From Streptomyces avidinii (GTDB taxonomy: Bacteria > Actinomycetota > Actinomycetes > Streptomycetales > Streptomycetaceae): a DNA stretch of 64,000 nucleotides. The stretch covers positions 357,999-421,998 of the forward strand of contig NZ_BMVL01000004.1 in the NCBI RefSeq assembly GCF_014650695.1, given 5' to 3'. This document shows positions 1-8,845 of this stretch, piece after piece. Within the stretch, counting starts at the first letter, position 1. Each line of letters opens with the position of its first letter. The position numbers and the translations under genes were made by a program. The notes below the pieces were generated by a model. That model ran no database searches and had not been told where the DNA came from. It saw only the letters and a program-made list of their open reading frames with translations.

Positions 1-1356
1 CTCGACGGCCGCGTCGCCCTGCACGTCCGGCTTCCCGCCGAACGCGAGCTCGCCGAGGCGGTCGGTGCGAGCCGGGCCACCGTCACCGGCGCCTACGACC
101 TGCTGCGCGAGAGCGGCTACGTACGCAGCCGGCGCGGCTCCGGCACCTGGACCGAGCTCCCCGACGGACACCGCCCGGTCGGAGCCCATGCGCTCCTCGG
201 CGCCGGCGGCCACAGCGCCGACGGCGATCCCGGCGTCGACCTCGCCATCGCCGCCATGGGCGCCCCGGAGGGCAGCCTCGCCGACGCCCTGGCCCGGGCC
301 GCGCCCCGGCTGCCCGGGCTCGCCCGGACCCCCGGCTACCACCCCTTCGGCCTGCCCGACCTGCGGAGCGTGGTGGCCGACCGCTTCACCCGGCGCGGCC
401 TGCCCACGCGCCCCGAGCAGATCCTGGTCACGGCCGGGGCCCAGCAGGCCTTCACGCTGGTCGTCAGCCTGCTCTGCCGGCCCGGCGACCGGGTCGTCAC
501 CGAGAACCCGACCTACGCCAACGCCCTCGACGCCCTGCGCCACGCACGGCTGCGCACCGGATCCATCGCCGTCTCCGACGCGGGCTGGGACATGGGGATT
601 GCCGAGTCGACCCTGCGCCAGACCGTGCCGAGGCTGGCGTACGTGATCCCCGACTTCCACAACCCGACGGGTGCGCTGATGCCGCCGGAGCAGCGGCTGC
701 GGCTGCTCGCGACGACCCGGGCGACCGGGACCTGGTTGGTGGTCGACGAGACCATCGCCGACATCGCCCTGGACGTGCCCGCGCCCGCGCCACTGGCCTC
801 CCTCGCCCCGCGCGGCGGCGCGGACCACGTGATCACCATCGGTTCGCTCAGCAAGACGCACTGGGGCGGGCTGCGCGTGGGGTGGATCCGGGCCGGCGCG
901 AAGATGATCACGGAGCTGACGGCCGTACGGGTCTCCGCCGACATGACGGGATCGGTCCTCGACCAGCTCGTCGCCCTCCCCCTGCTGGACGGCATGGACC
1001 GGGAACTGCCCGCACGGCTGACGCAGCTGCGGATCCAGCGCGAGGCCCTGGTGCAGTCGCTCCGGCGGCACACCCCCGAATGGTCCTGGCAGGTCCCGCC
1101 GGGCGGCCTCTCGCTCTGGGTCGACCTGGGCGAACCGGTCAGCTCCGCCCTGGCCGAGCGGGCCGCCGCGGCCGGAGTGCACATCGGCCGCGGCGCGCGC
1201 TTCGGGGTGGACCCGGGAACCTTCGAGCACCGCCTTCGGATCCCGTACACGCTCCCCGCCGACCGCCTCGACGAGGGCATCCGCCGCCTCGCGAGCGCCT
1301 TCCACGACGGCGTCCCGCTGGCTTCGGCGGTGGAGCGCCCGCACTGGGTCGCGTAG
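1..1356 (+). CDS. MocR/GntR-family regulator with aminotransferase domain (5' partial)
   Basis: The reading frame is open from the first base, so the true start lies outside the window. The first ~55 visible residues are the second half of a GntR winged helix (LPAERELAEAVGASRATV, then a wing ending RRGSGTW). A fold-type I aminotransferase domain follows, with an HNPTG motif and a Schiff-base lysine in SLSKTHWGGLRVGW. This is the MocR layout, in which PLP or an amino acid acts as effector and the aminotransferase fold usually senses rather than catalyses. Family members often control a divergent transporter or PLP gene, which here would be off the left edge. The downstream WD40 gene is 136 bp away and probably independent. 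The target is unknown. The family call is firm. Confidence 0.9.
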   Translation, partial: LDGRVALHVRLPAERELAEAVGASRATVTGAYDLLRESGYVRSRRGSGTWTELPDGHRPVGAHALLGAGGHSADGDPGVDLAIAAMGAPEGSLADALARAAPRLPGLARTPGYHPFGLPDLRSVVADRFTRRGLPTRPEQILVTAGAQQAFTLVVSLLCRPGDRVVTENPTYANALDALRHARLRTGSIAVSDAGWDMGIAESTLRQTVPRLAYVIPDFHNPTGALMPPEQRLRLLATTRATGTWLVVDETIADIALDVPAPAPLASLAPRGGADHVITIGSLSKTHWGGLRVGWIRAGAKMITELTAVRVSADMTGSVLDQLVALPLLDGMDRELPARLTQLRIQREALVQSLRRHTPEWSWQVPPGGLSLWVDLGEPVSSALAERAAAAGVHIGRGARFGVDPGTFEHRLRIPYTLPADRLDEGIRRLASAFHDGVPLASAVERPHWVA

Positions 1357-1447
1357 GCCGTCCGGCCGGTCGGCCCGGCTCGCGCCCCGTTCGGTGGAGC
1401 GTCACATAATGAAGACCTGGTCGGGTGCCATGGCCGCAGGTCTTCGG

Positions 1448-1471
1448 CCCGGGCCCGGGCCCGGGCCCGGG
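1448..1471. repeat. (CCCGGG)4 perfect palindrome in the WD40 leader
   Basis: Four tandem CCCGGG hexamers form a fully self-complementary 24-nt tract. It ends 10 nt before the GGGAGG ribosome site at 1482-1487 and lies downstream of the proposed -10 box. In RNA it could fold into a very stable helix just before the ribosome site, so it may affect translation. It is also a slippage-prone tract. Confidence 0.7.
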
Positions 1472-1492
1472 GGCTCACGTCGGGAGGCCGAG

Positions 1493-3808
1493 GTGAACAC
1501 GCAGGCTTCGCCGCCACCGCCGCGGCCGGAAGCGGACCGGTGGGCCGAGATCGCCCGGGAGGCCGCCGACACCGGCACCCTCGATGAGCTGCTGACCCGG
1601 GCGGACTTCCTGGTCCGCGCCGATCCGCAGCTGCTGCTGCCCCTCCTGGCCCGGGCCCGCAGTGCGCCGGCCCGCCTCGCCGCGGCGGTCTGGTACACCT
1701 CCGCGTACCGGCACGCCGAGGCCGGACCGGAGGCCAGGCGGTGGCTGCTCGCGCTGGATGCGGCCCGCTGGGGCGCCCGGCAGCTGGCCTCGGATCTGGC
1801 CGCGGATCGGGCCGCGGATCGGGGGGAAGGGCCGGCCTCGGCATCGGCCTCGGCCTTGCCGTGGCGCGTCGGCTGGGCCACCGGATCCCAGGTCAGCGCC
1901 TGTTTGCGGGGCTTCCTCGGCGGTCGCGCCGACCCGGTGACGGCTGTGGCCGTAGCGGCGGTCGAGCACCGGCCGCTCGCCGTCACCGGACACGCGGACG
2001 GCACCGTACGGCGGTGGGACCTGTGCACCGGCGCCCCGCTGGGGCCGCCTCTCGACTCCCACGGCGGCGCCGTGGAAGCGGTGGCCACGGCCGTGCTCGA
2101 CGGCCGGCCGACCGCCGTCACCGGCGGCCGCGACGGGACGGCACGGATCTGGGACCTGCGCAGCGGTGAGCCGGTGGGGCTCCCGCTCACCGGTCACAGC
2201 GGCCCGGTCACGGCCCTGGCCACCACTGAGATCGACGGCCGGCCCGTCGTTCTCACGGGCGACGACGAAGCAGGCACCGTACGGATCTGGGACCTGCGCA
2301 CCGGCCGGTGGCTCGGCCGGCCGCTGGAGAACCCGGTCTGGGACGACGGGGTGGAGGCCACGGGCTGGGTGGCGACCGCGCAGGTGGAGGGCCGGCCGCT
2401 CGCCGTCACCAACAGCGACGGCACGCTCCGGGTCTGGGACCTGCCCACGGGCACGCAGCGCGACCACCCCGCGTCCGGCGCGCCCGGCGGCGGGGTCACC
2501 GCGCTCGCCATGGGGACGGTCCACGGCCGCCCCGTCACCGTGACCGGCGACCTCGACGGCGCCGTCGAGGTCCGCGACCTGGAATCCGGCGGGCCGCTGG
2601 GCCCGGCCCGCACCGGGCACGAGGGCAGGGTGCGTGCCGTGGCCACCACCGCGCCGGCCGAGCCCGCCCTCGCCGTCACCGGAGGTGACGACGGCGCGGT
2701 ACGGATCTGGGACCTCGGCACCGGTGCGCGGCCCGGCATCTGCCTCACCGGTCACAGCGCAGCCGTGACCATGGTGGCGAGCGGTGTGGCCGAGGACCGG
2801 CCGGTGGCCGTCACCGGCGGCGAGGACGGCACGGTGCGCATCTGGGACCTGGCCGCCGACCGGCGGTTGGGAGACCCGGTCAGGGGTCACGCCGGACCGG
2901 TCACATCCGTCGCCACGGCCGTGCTGGACGGCCGCCGGGTCGCCCTGACCGGAGGTGACGACCGCACCGTACGGGTCTGGGACCTGGACACGGGGCAGCA
3001 GCGCGGACGGCCGCTGACGGACCATGACGGCGCGGTGGAAGCGGTGGCCGCGGCCTTTGTGGAGGGTGACGCCGTGGCGGTCGCGGGCGACTCCGAAGGC
3101 GTCCTGCGGGTCTGGAACCTGCGCACCGGTGCGCAGGCGGCCGAGCCGTTGCCGGGGCACGAGGGACCGGTGAGGGCGGTGGCCACCGCCGTCCTGGCCG
3201 GCCGGCCCCTGGCCGTCACGGGCGGCGACGACGGCCTCGTACGGATCCGGGACCTGGGCACGGGGCAGCAGCGCGGCCCGGCGCTGCCCGGGCACCACGA
3301 GGAGGCCGCGGCCCTGGCGACCACGGTGCTGGCGGGCAGGCCGGTCGTCCTCGTGGGCGGCGCCGACTGCGTCGTGCGGATCTGGGACGTGGAGAGCGGC
3401 GAGGAGCTGGACCGGTCGCTCCGCGGCCACCGCGCCTGGGTGCAGGCCGTGGCGCCCGGAACACTGGACGGCAGGCCGGTGGCCGCCACCGGCGGCCGGG
3501 ACGGCACGGTACGGGTCTGGGACCTGCTCACCGGCGAGCAGCTCGGTCGGGCCATCAGCGCCGCAGATGCTGCGGCGGTCGGCTCCGGATGGGTGAGCGC
3601 GATGACCACCGCGGTGGTGGCGGGCAGCCCGGCCGTCGTTGCCGCCCTTCCCGGCGACGCGACGGTACGGGCCTGGGACCTGCGCTCCGGCGAGCCGCTC
3701 TGCGCCCCGCTGCCCTTTCCGCAGCCGGTCTCCGACCTGGCCCGGGACCCCGACGGCCGGCTCGTCGTCTGCTTCGGCCGGGAGGTCGCCGTCCTGGACG
3801 CGGCCTAA
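1493..3808 (+). CDS. WD40-repeat protein, 13 full repeats plus one degenerate
   Basis: I chose the GTG at 1493 (771 aa) because GGGAGG lies 5 nt upstream. In-frame GTG 1394 and ATG 1409 lack a ribosome site, and CATAAT at 1404-1409 looks like a -10 box, which would place those codons upstream of the mRNA. Residues ~1-140 are Ala/Arg-rich and probably helical. The rest is a run of ~45-residue blades ending DGTVRIWDL or close variants. I count 13 full units and a degenerate fourteenth near the C-terminus, enough for two seven-bladed propellers. There is no kinase, NTPase, protease or membrane segment, so it is probably a cytosolic protein-interaction scaffold. The partner is unknown. Repeat similarity at DNA level implies expansion by duplication. 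The stop overlaps the convergent regulator by 4 nt. Confidence 0.88.
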   Translation: MNTQASPPPPRPEADRWAEIAREAADTGTLDELLTRADFLVRADPQLLLPLLARARSAPARLAAAVWYTSAYRHAEAGPEARRWLLALDAARWGARQLASDLAADRAADRGEGPASASASALPWRVGWATGSQVSACLRGFLGGRADPVTAVAVAAVEHRPLAVTGHADGTVRRWDLCTGAPLGPPLDSHGGAVEAVATAVLDGRPTAVTGGRDGTARIWDLRSGEPVGLPLTGHSGPVTALATTEIDGRPVVLTGDDEAGTVRIWDLRTGRWLGRPLENPVWDDGVEATGWVATAQVEGRPLAVTNSDGTLRVWDLPTGTQRDHPASGAPGGGVTALAMGTVHGRPVTVTGDLDGAVEVRDLESGGPLGPARTGHEGRVRAVATTAPAEPALAVTGGDDGAVRIWDLGTGARPGICLTGHSAAVTMVASGVAEDRPVAVTGGEDGTVRIWDLAADRRLGDPVRGHAGPVTSVATAVLDGRRVALTGGDDRTVRVWDLDTGQQRGRPLTDHDGAVEAVAAAFVEGDAVAVAGDSEGVLRVWNLRTGAQAAEPLPGHEGPVRAVATAVLAGRPLAVTGGDDGLVRIRDLGTGQQRGPALPGHHEEAAALATTVLAGRPVVLVGGADCVVRIWDVESGEELDRSLRGHRAWVQAVAPGTLDGRPVAATGGRDGTVRVWDLLTGEQLGRAISAADAAAVGSGWVSAMTTAVVAGSPAVVAALPGDATVRAWDLRSGEPLCAPLPFPQPVSDLARDPDGRLVVCFGREVAVLDAA

Positions 3809-4434
3809 GGCGTGCGGATCAGGCGGCGGGTGGCGGCCGCCGCGACCGCCGAGGTGCGGGAGTCGACACCCAGCTTGGCGTAGACGTGCACCAGGTGGGA
3901 CTTGACCGTGGCCTGGCTGAGGAACAGCTCCTTGGAGATCTGCTGGTTCGACAGGCCGTCCGCGACCAGCTGCAGCACCTCCAGCTCCCGCTTCGTCAGC
4001 GCCTCCGCCGGGGTGCGCATCCGGTCCATCAGGCGCAGCGCCACCGCCGGAGCCAGCGCCGACTGGCCCGCCGCGGCCGTCCGTACGGCCGCCGCCAGCT
4101 CCTCCGGCGGGGCGTCCTTGAGCAGGTAGCCCGAGGCACCCGCCTCGACGGCCGCCAGGATGTCCGCGTCCGTGTCGTACGTGGTCAGCACCAGCACCCG
4201 GGGCGCGCCGGGGCGGGCGGTGATCAGGGCCGTCGCCTCCGAACCGTGCATGCCGCGACCGAACTGGAGGTCCATCAGCACCACGTCCACCGCCTCGCAG
4301 GCGGCCAGCTCCACCGCCCGCTCGGCGGTGGCGGCCTCGGCCACCACCGCGAAGTCCGGTTCGGTGTCCAGCACCGCGCGGAGCCCGGCCCGGACCACCG
4401 GGTGGTCGTCGGCGAGCAGGAGACGGATGGTCAC
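3805..4434 (-). CDS. NarL/LuxR-family response regulator
   Basis: This is a 209-aa response regulator. The receiver domain (1-120) has acidic residues D9/D10, phospho-acceptor D55 in VVLMDLQ and the conserved Lys in YLLKDAPP. A LuxR-type HTH occupies ~145-205 (LTKRELEVLQLVADGLSNQQ). The GTG start at 4434 overlaps the TGA of the upstream kinase (GTGA), so the pair is translationally coupled. A divergent FtsX-type exporter lies directly upstream of the kinase, and such pairs commonly regulate the neighbouring transporter. That role is inferred. The gene ends tail-to-tail with the WD40 gene, overlapping by 4 nt. Confidence 0.93.
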   Translation of the reverse strand: MTIRLLLADDHPVVRAGLRAVLDTEPDFAVVAEAATAERAVELAACEAVDVVLMDLQFGRGMHGSEATALITARPGAPRVLVLTTYDTDADILAAVEAGASGYLLKDAPPEELAAAVRTAAAGQSALAPAVALRLMDRMRTPAEALTKRELEVLQLVADGLSNQQISKELFLSQATVKSHLVHVYAKLGVDSRTSAVAAAATRRLIRTP

Positions 4435-5747
4435 AGGGCCTCCACTGCGTCCGGATGTTCCGATCGTGTGGTGTGCGTGGTGTGCGTGGTGTGCGTGGTG
4501 TGCGCGGTGTCCGCCGCGTGTGCCGGGTGTTCCACGTGCTCCAGGGGCAGCGGCAGGGTGACGGCCACCGCGGTGCCCTGCCCGGGGGCGGACTCCACGG
4601 TGAACAGCCCGCCCAGGGTCTCGGCGCGCGAACGCATGGCGGGCAGCCCGAAGCCGCCGTCGCCCGAGCCCGAGGATCCCGACGTGACCGAGGATGGATC
4701 GAAGCCGTGACCGTCGTCGACGACGTCGAGGGTGACCGAGGCGTCCATGAAGGTCAGGGTGATCTCGGCGCGCCCGGCCCGCGCGTGCCGCACCACATTG
4801 GCCAGCGCCGACTGCGCGATCCGCAGCAGCGCCACCTCGTAGGGGGTGGGCAGCACCCGCGGGCTGCCGCTCAGCGAGAACCGCACCCGCGGCCCCGGAA
4901 CCCCCGAACACAGCCGTTCCAGCGCGGCCGCGAGAGACCCGTGCTCCAGGTCCGGCGGGGTGAGGGCCCGGACGAAGCGACGCGCCTCGGCGAGGTTGTC
5001 CTGGGCCGCCTCCCGCGCCCGGCCGATGTGCTCCAGCGCCGGAGCCCCGTCCGGCAGCGCCCGCTCGGCGGCCCGCAGCAGCAGCTGGATGGACGACAAC
5101 CCCTGGGCGAGGGTGTCGTGGATCTCCCGGGCCAGCCGCTCCCGCTCGGCCAGGATCCCGGCACTGCGCTCCGCCGCGGCCAGCTCGGCCCGGGTGGTGA
5201 TCAGTTCCTCGATCAGCTCCCGGCGGCGCTCGCTCTCCCGGTACAGCGCCTGGTAGCCCAGTACGGTCGCCACCGCCACCGCCCCGCCCAGCAGCGGCCC
5301 GAGGAAGGCCCCCGGGGTCACCGCGTCACTGTGCGCGAGGTACCCGCCGATGGCCGCGCAGGCGGTCACCGCGACGGCCGTGACCCCCCAGCGCAGCCGC
5401 AGCAGGTGCAGCTCCAGGAAGTACAGCGGGAAGGCGATCCACAGCCCGTCGGAGGAGACGGCGAGCAGCGCCGCCCAGGCCGCGCCGAGCCCGGTCAGCC
5501 ACAGCGCCCCGGCGCGCGGCGAGCTGTGCACGACGGGGGCCCGTACGCCGCCCACGTAGACGGCGGCGAGCACCGCGCAGGCGGCCGTCACCCAGCCGGC
5601 CCGGGGCGCGGAGTCGGCGACGGCGCGCCCGGCGGCGAGCGCGAGCAGCCCGAAGAACAGCGCGTGCAGGCACAGCCGCAGCACCTTCGAGACGGGGGTG
5701 AGGGCGCGCGTGGTCGAGGAAACGGGCGAACGGGTGGGAGAAGTCAT
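4431..5747 (-). CDS. NarL-partner sensor histidine kinase (HisKA_3) with His/Thr-repeat tail
   Basis: This 438-aa membrane kinase has about five to six hydrophobic segments in residues 15-160 and little extracytoplasmic sequence, then a coiled linker. The HisKA_3 phosphorylation site is REIHDTLAQGL with H210. An HATPase_c domain follows (VDDGHGFDP; a Ser/Gly linker; GFGLPAMRSRAETLGG). Start ATG 5747 is preferred over upstream codons because the protein then begins just before the first membrane segment. The last ~35 residues include a run of HTT triplets encoded by a 9-bp tandem repeat, unusual for this family. It likely phosphorylates the coupled LuxR-type regulator. The signal is unknown. 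The multi-span sensor resembles DesK/LiaS-type kinases that sense membrane state. Confidence 0.92.
   Translation of the reverse strand: MTSPTRSPVSSTTRALTPVSKVLRLCLHALFFGLLALAAGRAVADSAPRAGWVTAACAVLAAVYVGGVRAPVVHSSPRAGALWLTGLGAAWAALLAVSSDGLWIAFPLYFLELHLLRLRWGVTAVAVTACAAIGGYLAHSDAVTPGAFLGPLLGGAVAVATVLGYQALYRESERRRELIEELITTRAELAAAERSAGILAERERLAREIHDTLAQGLSSIQLLLRAAERALPDGAPALEHIGRAREAAQDNLAEARRFVRALTPPDLEHGSLAAALERLCSGVPGPRVRFSLSGSPRVLPTPYEVALLRIAQSALANVVRHARAGRAEITLTFMDASVTLDVVDDGHGFDPSSVTSGSSGSGDGGFGLPAMRSRAETLGGLFTVESAPGQGTAVAVTLPLPLEHVEHPAHAADTAHTTHTTHTTHTTRSEHPDAVEAL
4471..4506. repeat. Four tandem 9-bp repeats in the kinase 3' end
   Basis: Unit GTGTGCGTG occurs three times exactly and a fourth time with one change (GTGTGCGCG). 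On the coding (minus) strand it encodes the HTTHTTHTT run in the kinase tail. A unit of three codons lets copy number change without a frameshift. Confidence 0.85.
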
Positions 5748-5881
5748 GACCGGACCAGCGTAAGTGGGGGCGGACCCGCCCCGGTCAACCGAAAGTTTGA
5801 TGTCCGGGCGCACCCTTCGATACGAGGATCACTACTGTGGCGCGATGCCTTGTGTCCACGCGGAAGACCAAGGTGGGGAAC

Positions 5882-6967
5882 ATGTTCGTCGCATGGAGAG
5901 ATCTACGGTTCGCCAAGGGCCGCTTCGCCCTCATGGGGTCGGTCGTGCTGCTCATCACGCTGCTGGTCGGCCTGCTGTCCGGGCTCACCTCCGGCCTGGC
6001 CCGGGAGAACATCTCGGCCATCACCGGCCTGCCCGCCACACACCTGGCCTTCGCCGCGCCCACCGGGGACCAGAAGGTGTCCTTCACCAACTCGCAGGTG
6101 GCCGAGCCCGGCTGGCTGGCCTGGCGGGAACAGCCCGGCGTGAAGTCGGCGGAGCCGCTCGGCATCCGCACCACCAACGCCGTCTCGGGTGAGCGCACCG
6201 CCGCGGTCTCGGTCTTCGGCGTGGACTCCGCGGGAGGGCTCGCACCGCGGGGCGCCGGGCTCACCCAGGGACAGGTGGTCCTCACCGAGAAGGCCGCGAA
6301 GGAGCTGGGGGGCCTGACCGCCGGGGCCCAGCTCACGATCGGCCCGCTCGAACTGGCCGTGGCCGCCGTGTCGGGAACCGCCGCCTACAGTCATACCCCG
6401 GTCGTCTGGATGGACCTCAACGACTGGCAGCGCATCGGAAACCCCGGCACCTCCATCGACACCCTCGCCACCGTCGTCGCCGTCTCCGGCAGCGGTGTGG
6501 ACCTCGCGGCGGCGGACGAGGCGGCCGGCACCAGGGCCCGAACCGTCGACGAGGCGCTCGGCGCCATAGGCTCGTACCAGGCGGAGAACGGCTCGCTGCA
6601 GCTGATGCGCGGCTTCCTCTTCGTCATCTCGGCCCTGGTCATAGGAGCCTTCTTCACGGTGTGGACGATCCAGCGCAGCGGGGACATCGCGGTGCTGAAG
6701 GCACTGGGTGCCTCCACCCCGTACCTGCTGAGGGACGCCCTCGGCCAGGCCGTCGTGATGCTCGCCGTCGGCACCGGGCTGGGCACCGCGCTCGCGGCCG
6801 GCTTCGGCGCACTGATCAGCGGCGGCCCCGTGCCCTTCGTCCTCGACGCCGCCACGGTGCTCGTCCCCGCCGCGATCATGATCCTGCTCGGCGCGCTGGG
6901 CGCTGCCCTGTCCATCCGGCGGATCACCGCCGTCGACCCGCTGACCGCCCTCGGGAGCGCCCGATGA
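5882..6967 (+). CDS. FtsX/MacB-type ABC transporter permease
   Basis: The 361-aa protein has one N-terminal membrane segment (~15-35), a large extracytoplasmic domain (~40-240) and three C-terminal segments (~250-355). This is the four-helix layout of FtsX/MacB/LolE permeases. The C-terminal core DIAVLKALGAST is the conserved cytoplasmic coupling segment. ATG 5882 is chosen for GGTGGGGA upstream. It overlaps the ATPase gene by ATGA. Such permeases move lipids, lipoproteins or peptides through mechanical coupling rather than a central channel. Divergence from the two-component pair suggests stress-inducible export or envelope maintenance, which is inference. A possible -10 (TACTGT, 5833-5838) lies upstream. 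Confidence 0.9.
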   Translation: MFVAWRDLRFAKGRFALMGSVVLLITLLVGLLSGLTSGLARENISAITGLPATHLAFAAPTGDQKVSFTNSQVAEPGWLAWREQPGVKSAEPLGIRTTNAVSGERTAAVSVFGVDSAGGLAPRGAGLTQGQVVLTEKAAKELGGLTAGAQLTIGPLELAVAAVSGTAAYSHTPVVWMDLNDWQRIGNPGTSIDTLATVVAVSGSGVDLAAADEAAGTRARTVDEALGAIGSYQAENGSLQLMRGFLFVISALVIGAFFTVWTIQRSGDIAVLKALGASTPYLLRDALGQAVVMLAVGTGLGTALAAGFGALISGGPVPFVLDAATVLVPAAIMILLGALGAALSIRRITAVDPLTALGSAR

Positions 6968-7656
6968 CCCTCATCGTCCACGACGTCACGCTCACCTACC
7001 CCGACGGCGAGAGCCGGCTCACCGCCCTCGACGCGGTCCGCCTTGAGGTGCCCGCCGGCACCCTGACGGCGGTCATAGGCCCCTCCGGCTCCGGCAAGTC
7101 CAGCCTGCTGGCGGTCGCCGCCACCCTCGTCACCCCGGATTCCGGCCGGGTCGTCGTCGCGGGCCGGGACACCACGGAGCTCGGCCCCGCCGAGAAGTCG
7201 GCCCTGCGCCGGGAGAAGATCGGCATCGTCTTCCAGCAGCCGAACCTGCTGGCCTCGCTGACAGCCGCCGAACAGCTCCAGGTCATGGCGCACCTCTCCG
7301 GCCGCCCCGCGCGTGCCGTGCGCCGCCGCGCGCTGGAGCTGCTGGAGGCGGTGGGCCTGGCCGACAAGGCGGACAAGAGGCCCCACCAGCTCTCCGGCGG
7401 TCAGCGGCAGCGCGTCAACATCGCCCGCGCCCTGATGAACGAGCCGGCCGTACTGCTGGTCGACGAGCCGACCAGCGCACTGGACCACGAGCGGGGCGCG
7501 GCCGTGCTCGACCTGCTGGTCACCCTCACCCGTGAGCGCGGCACCGCCACGGTGCTGGTCACGCACGACCACGCCCACCTGGAGCGGATGGACCGTACGG
7601 CGACGATGACGGACGGGAGCCTGACGCTCGCCCCGGAGCCGGCCCCGGCGCCCTGA
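6964..7656 (+). CDS. ABC transporter ATP-binding protein (LolD/MacB type)
   Basis: This is a single 230-aa nucleotide-binding domain. It has Walker [11 protein letters not shown]-loop FQQPNLL, signature LSGGQRQR, Walker B VLLVDEPTSAL and the switch His in LVTHDH. The length and motifs match the LolD/FtsE/MacB ATPases that pair with FtsX-type permeases. ATG 6964 overlaps the permease stop (ATGA), so the two are coupled. A strong hairpin terminator follows 24 bp after the stop, making this a two-gene operon. A Pro/Ala-rich tail ends the protein. The substrate is not deducible. Confidence 0.93.
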   Translation: MTLIVHDVTLTYPDGESRLTALDAVRLEVPAGTLTAVIGPSGSGKSSLLAVAATLVTPDSGRVVVAGRDTTELGPAEKSALRREKIGIVFQQPNLLASLTAAEQLQVMAHLSGRPARAVRRRALELLEAVGLADKADKRPHQLSGGQRQRVNIARALMNEPAVLLVDEPTSALDHERGAAVLDLLVTLTRERGTATVLVTHDHAHLERMDRTATMTDGSLTLAPEPAPAP

Positions 7657-7679
7657 GCCGGGCGCCCCGATCGGCGTAC

Positions 7680-7728
7680 GCGAAGGCCCCGGCGGCCCCT
7701 CGCTCCGAGGGGCCGCCGGGGCCTTCGC
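7680..7728. terminator. Strong bidirectional hairpin terminator
   Basis: The arms form a 21-bp perfect stem (7680-7700 with 7708-7728) around a 7-nt loop. It sits between the convergent ABC exporter operon and the IclR gene and has no poly-U tail, as is usual in Streptomyces. Confidence 0.92.
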
Positions 7729-7747
7729 ACACGTACGGGTACGGGGC

Positions 7748-8551
7748 CTACGCGGGGCTCTGGTTGGACAGGGCCACCGACAGTTCGGCGGCCACGCCCT
7801 GCAGGATCGGCACGAAGGACTCGGCCACGGCCTCGGTCACACGGCCCGCCGGACCCGAGATGGAGATCGCGGCGGCGGTCGGCGAGTTCGGCACCGACAC
7901 GGCGAGGCAGCGGACTCCTATTTCCTGCTCGTTGTCGTCCACCGCGTATCCGGCCCTGCGGACCTGCTCCAGCGCCTCCAGGAAGCCCTCGGGCGTGGTG
8001 ATGGTCTTCTCGGTCGCCGCCGGCATCCCGGTGCGGGCCAGCAGGGCCCGTACCTCGTCGGCCGGGGTGTGGGCGAGCAGCGCCTTGCCCACACCGGTGG
8101 AGTGCGGCAGCACCCGGCGGCCGACCTCGGTGAACATGCGCATGGAGTGCTTGGACGGCACCTGTGCGACGTAGACGATCTCGTCCCCGTCGAGGAGGGC
8201 CATGTTCGCCGTTTCCCCGGTCTCCTCGACCAGCCGGGCGAGATAGGGGCGCGCCCAGGTGCCCAGCAGGCGCGAAGCGGACTCGCCGAGGCGGATCAGG
8301 CGGGGGCCGAGGGAGTACCGTCGGTTGGGCTGCTGGCGTACGTATCCGCAGGCCACCAGCGTGCGCATCAGGCGGTGGATCGTGGGCAGAGGCAGGCCGC
8401 TGGCGGCGGAGAGCTCGCTGAGGCCGACCTCGCCCCCGGCGTCCGCCATACGTTCGAGCAGGTCGAAGGCGCGCTCAAGGGACTGGACGCCACCGCTGGC
8501 GGCGGGGGTCTTTGAGGAAGCGTCGGTGGTGCTGGCGCTGGACGTCGGCAC
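7748..8551 (-). CDS. allR: IclR-family regulator, probable allantoin-pathway repressor
   Basis: The 267-aa protein has the IclR layout. The N-terminal winged helix (~22-85) includes ERAFDLLERMAD and LPLPTIHRLMRTLV, and the effector domain (~100-260) includes GVGKALLAHTP and the ISGP motif. Start GTG 8551 has AAAGGA about 7 nt upstream. It is divergent from allantoinase-allantoicase, the usual arrangement for the allantoin regulator AllR, whose effector in enteric bacteria is glyoxylate or allantoin. The shared 327-bp intergenic region holds TTCCA/TGGAA inverted repeats typical of IclR proteins. Assignment as AllR rests on context plus family. The family itself is certain. Confidence 0.88.
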   Translation of the reverse strand: MPTSSASTTDASSKTPAASGGVQSLERAFDLLERMADAGGEVGLSELSAASGLPLPTIHRLMRTLVACGYVRQQPNRRYSLGPRLIRLGESASRLLGTWARPYLARLVEETGETANMALLDGDEIVYVAQVPSKHSMRMFTEVGRRVLPHSTGVGKALLAHTPADEVRALLARTGMPAATEKTITTPEGFLEALEQVRRAGYAVDDNEQEIGVRCLAVSVPNSPTAAAISISGPAGRVTEAVAESFVPILQGVAAELSVALSNQSPA

Positions 8552-8736
8552 GGCGCGGTCCTTTCGGTGCTGGCAGGCAAGGGAGCAGCCTACCCGGCGG
8601 TCGGCTTCGGCCCCAGTGCTGGGTCGGGGTCGTCGTCGCCGGTCAGAGAGGGTTTGTCCTGGTGGCGGACGTCCTCGTGAAGTTATCCGCCCGCATCCCG
8701 GTGGTGGTAGCTACATTCTGTATAGCGAAATCTTAA

Positions 8737-8751
8737 TTCCATCCTGTGGAA
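8737..8751. promoter_or_regulatory. IclR-type operator, site 1
   Basis: TTCCA-N5-TGGAA is a perfect 5-bp inverted repeat within a 15-bp palindrome. The half-sites match the TGGAA/TTCCA elements described for IclR-family operators, though in outward orientation. It lies between the divergent IclR gene and allantoinase. Binding is predicted, not shown. Confidence 0.6.
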
Positions 8752-8845
8752 ACATCCAATTGCGGTCCCGGTGCGTCAGTGGTCCGTCCGGGCGCTCTTG
8801 ACTGGGTACGGATCGACGGGAAGACTCCGTCAACAGAACGTTGAA

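Noticed and set aside
1394..1492. N-terminal extension of the WD40 protein
   Set aside because: A Gly/Pro run from (CCCGGG)4, no ribosome site before GTG 1394, and a strong one before GTG 1493.
1475..3430. Minus-strand open frame (651 codons) across the WD40 gene
   Set aside because: It mirrors the repeats of the WD40 gene on the opposite strand and lacks any domain or ribosome site.
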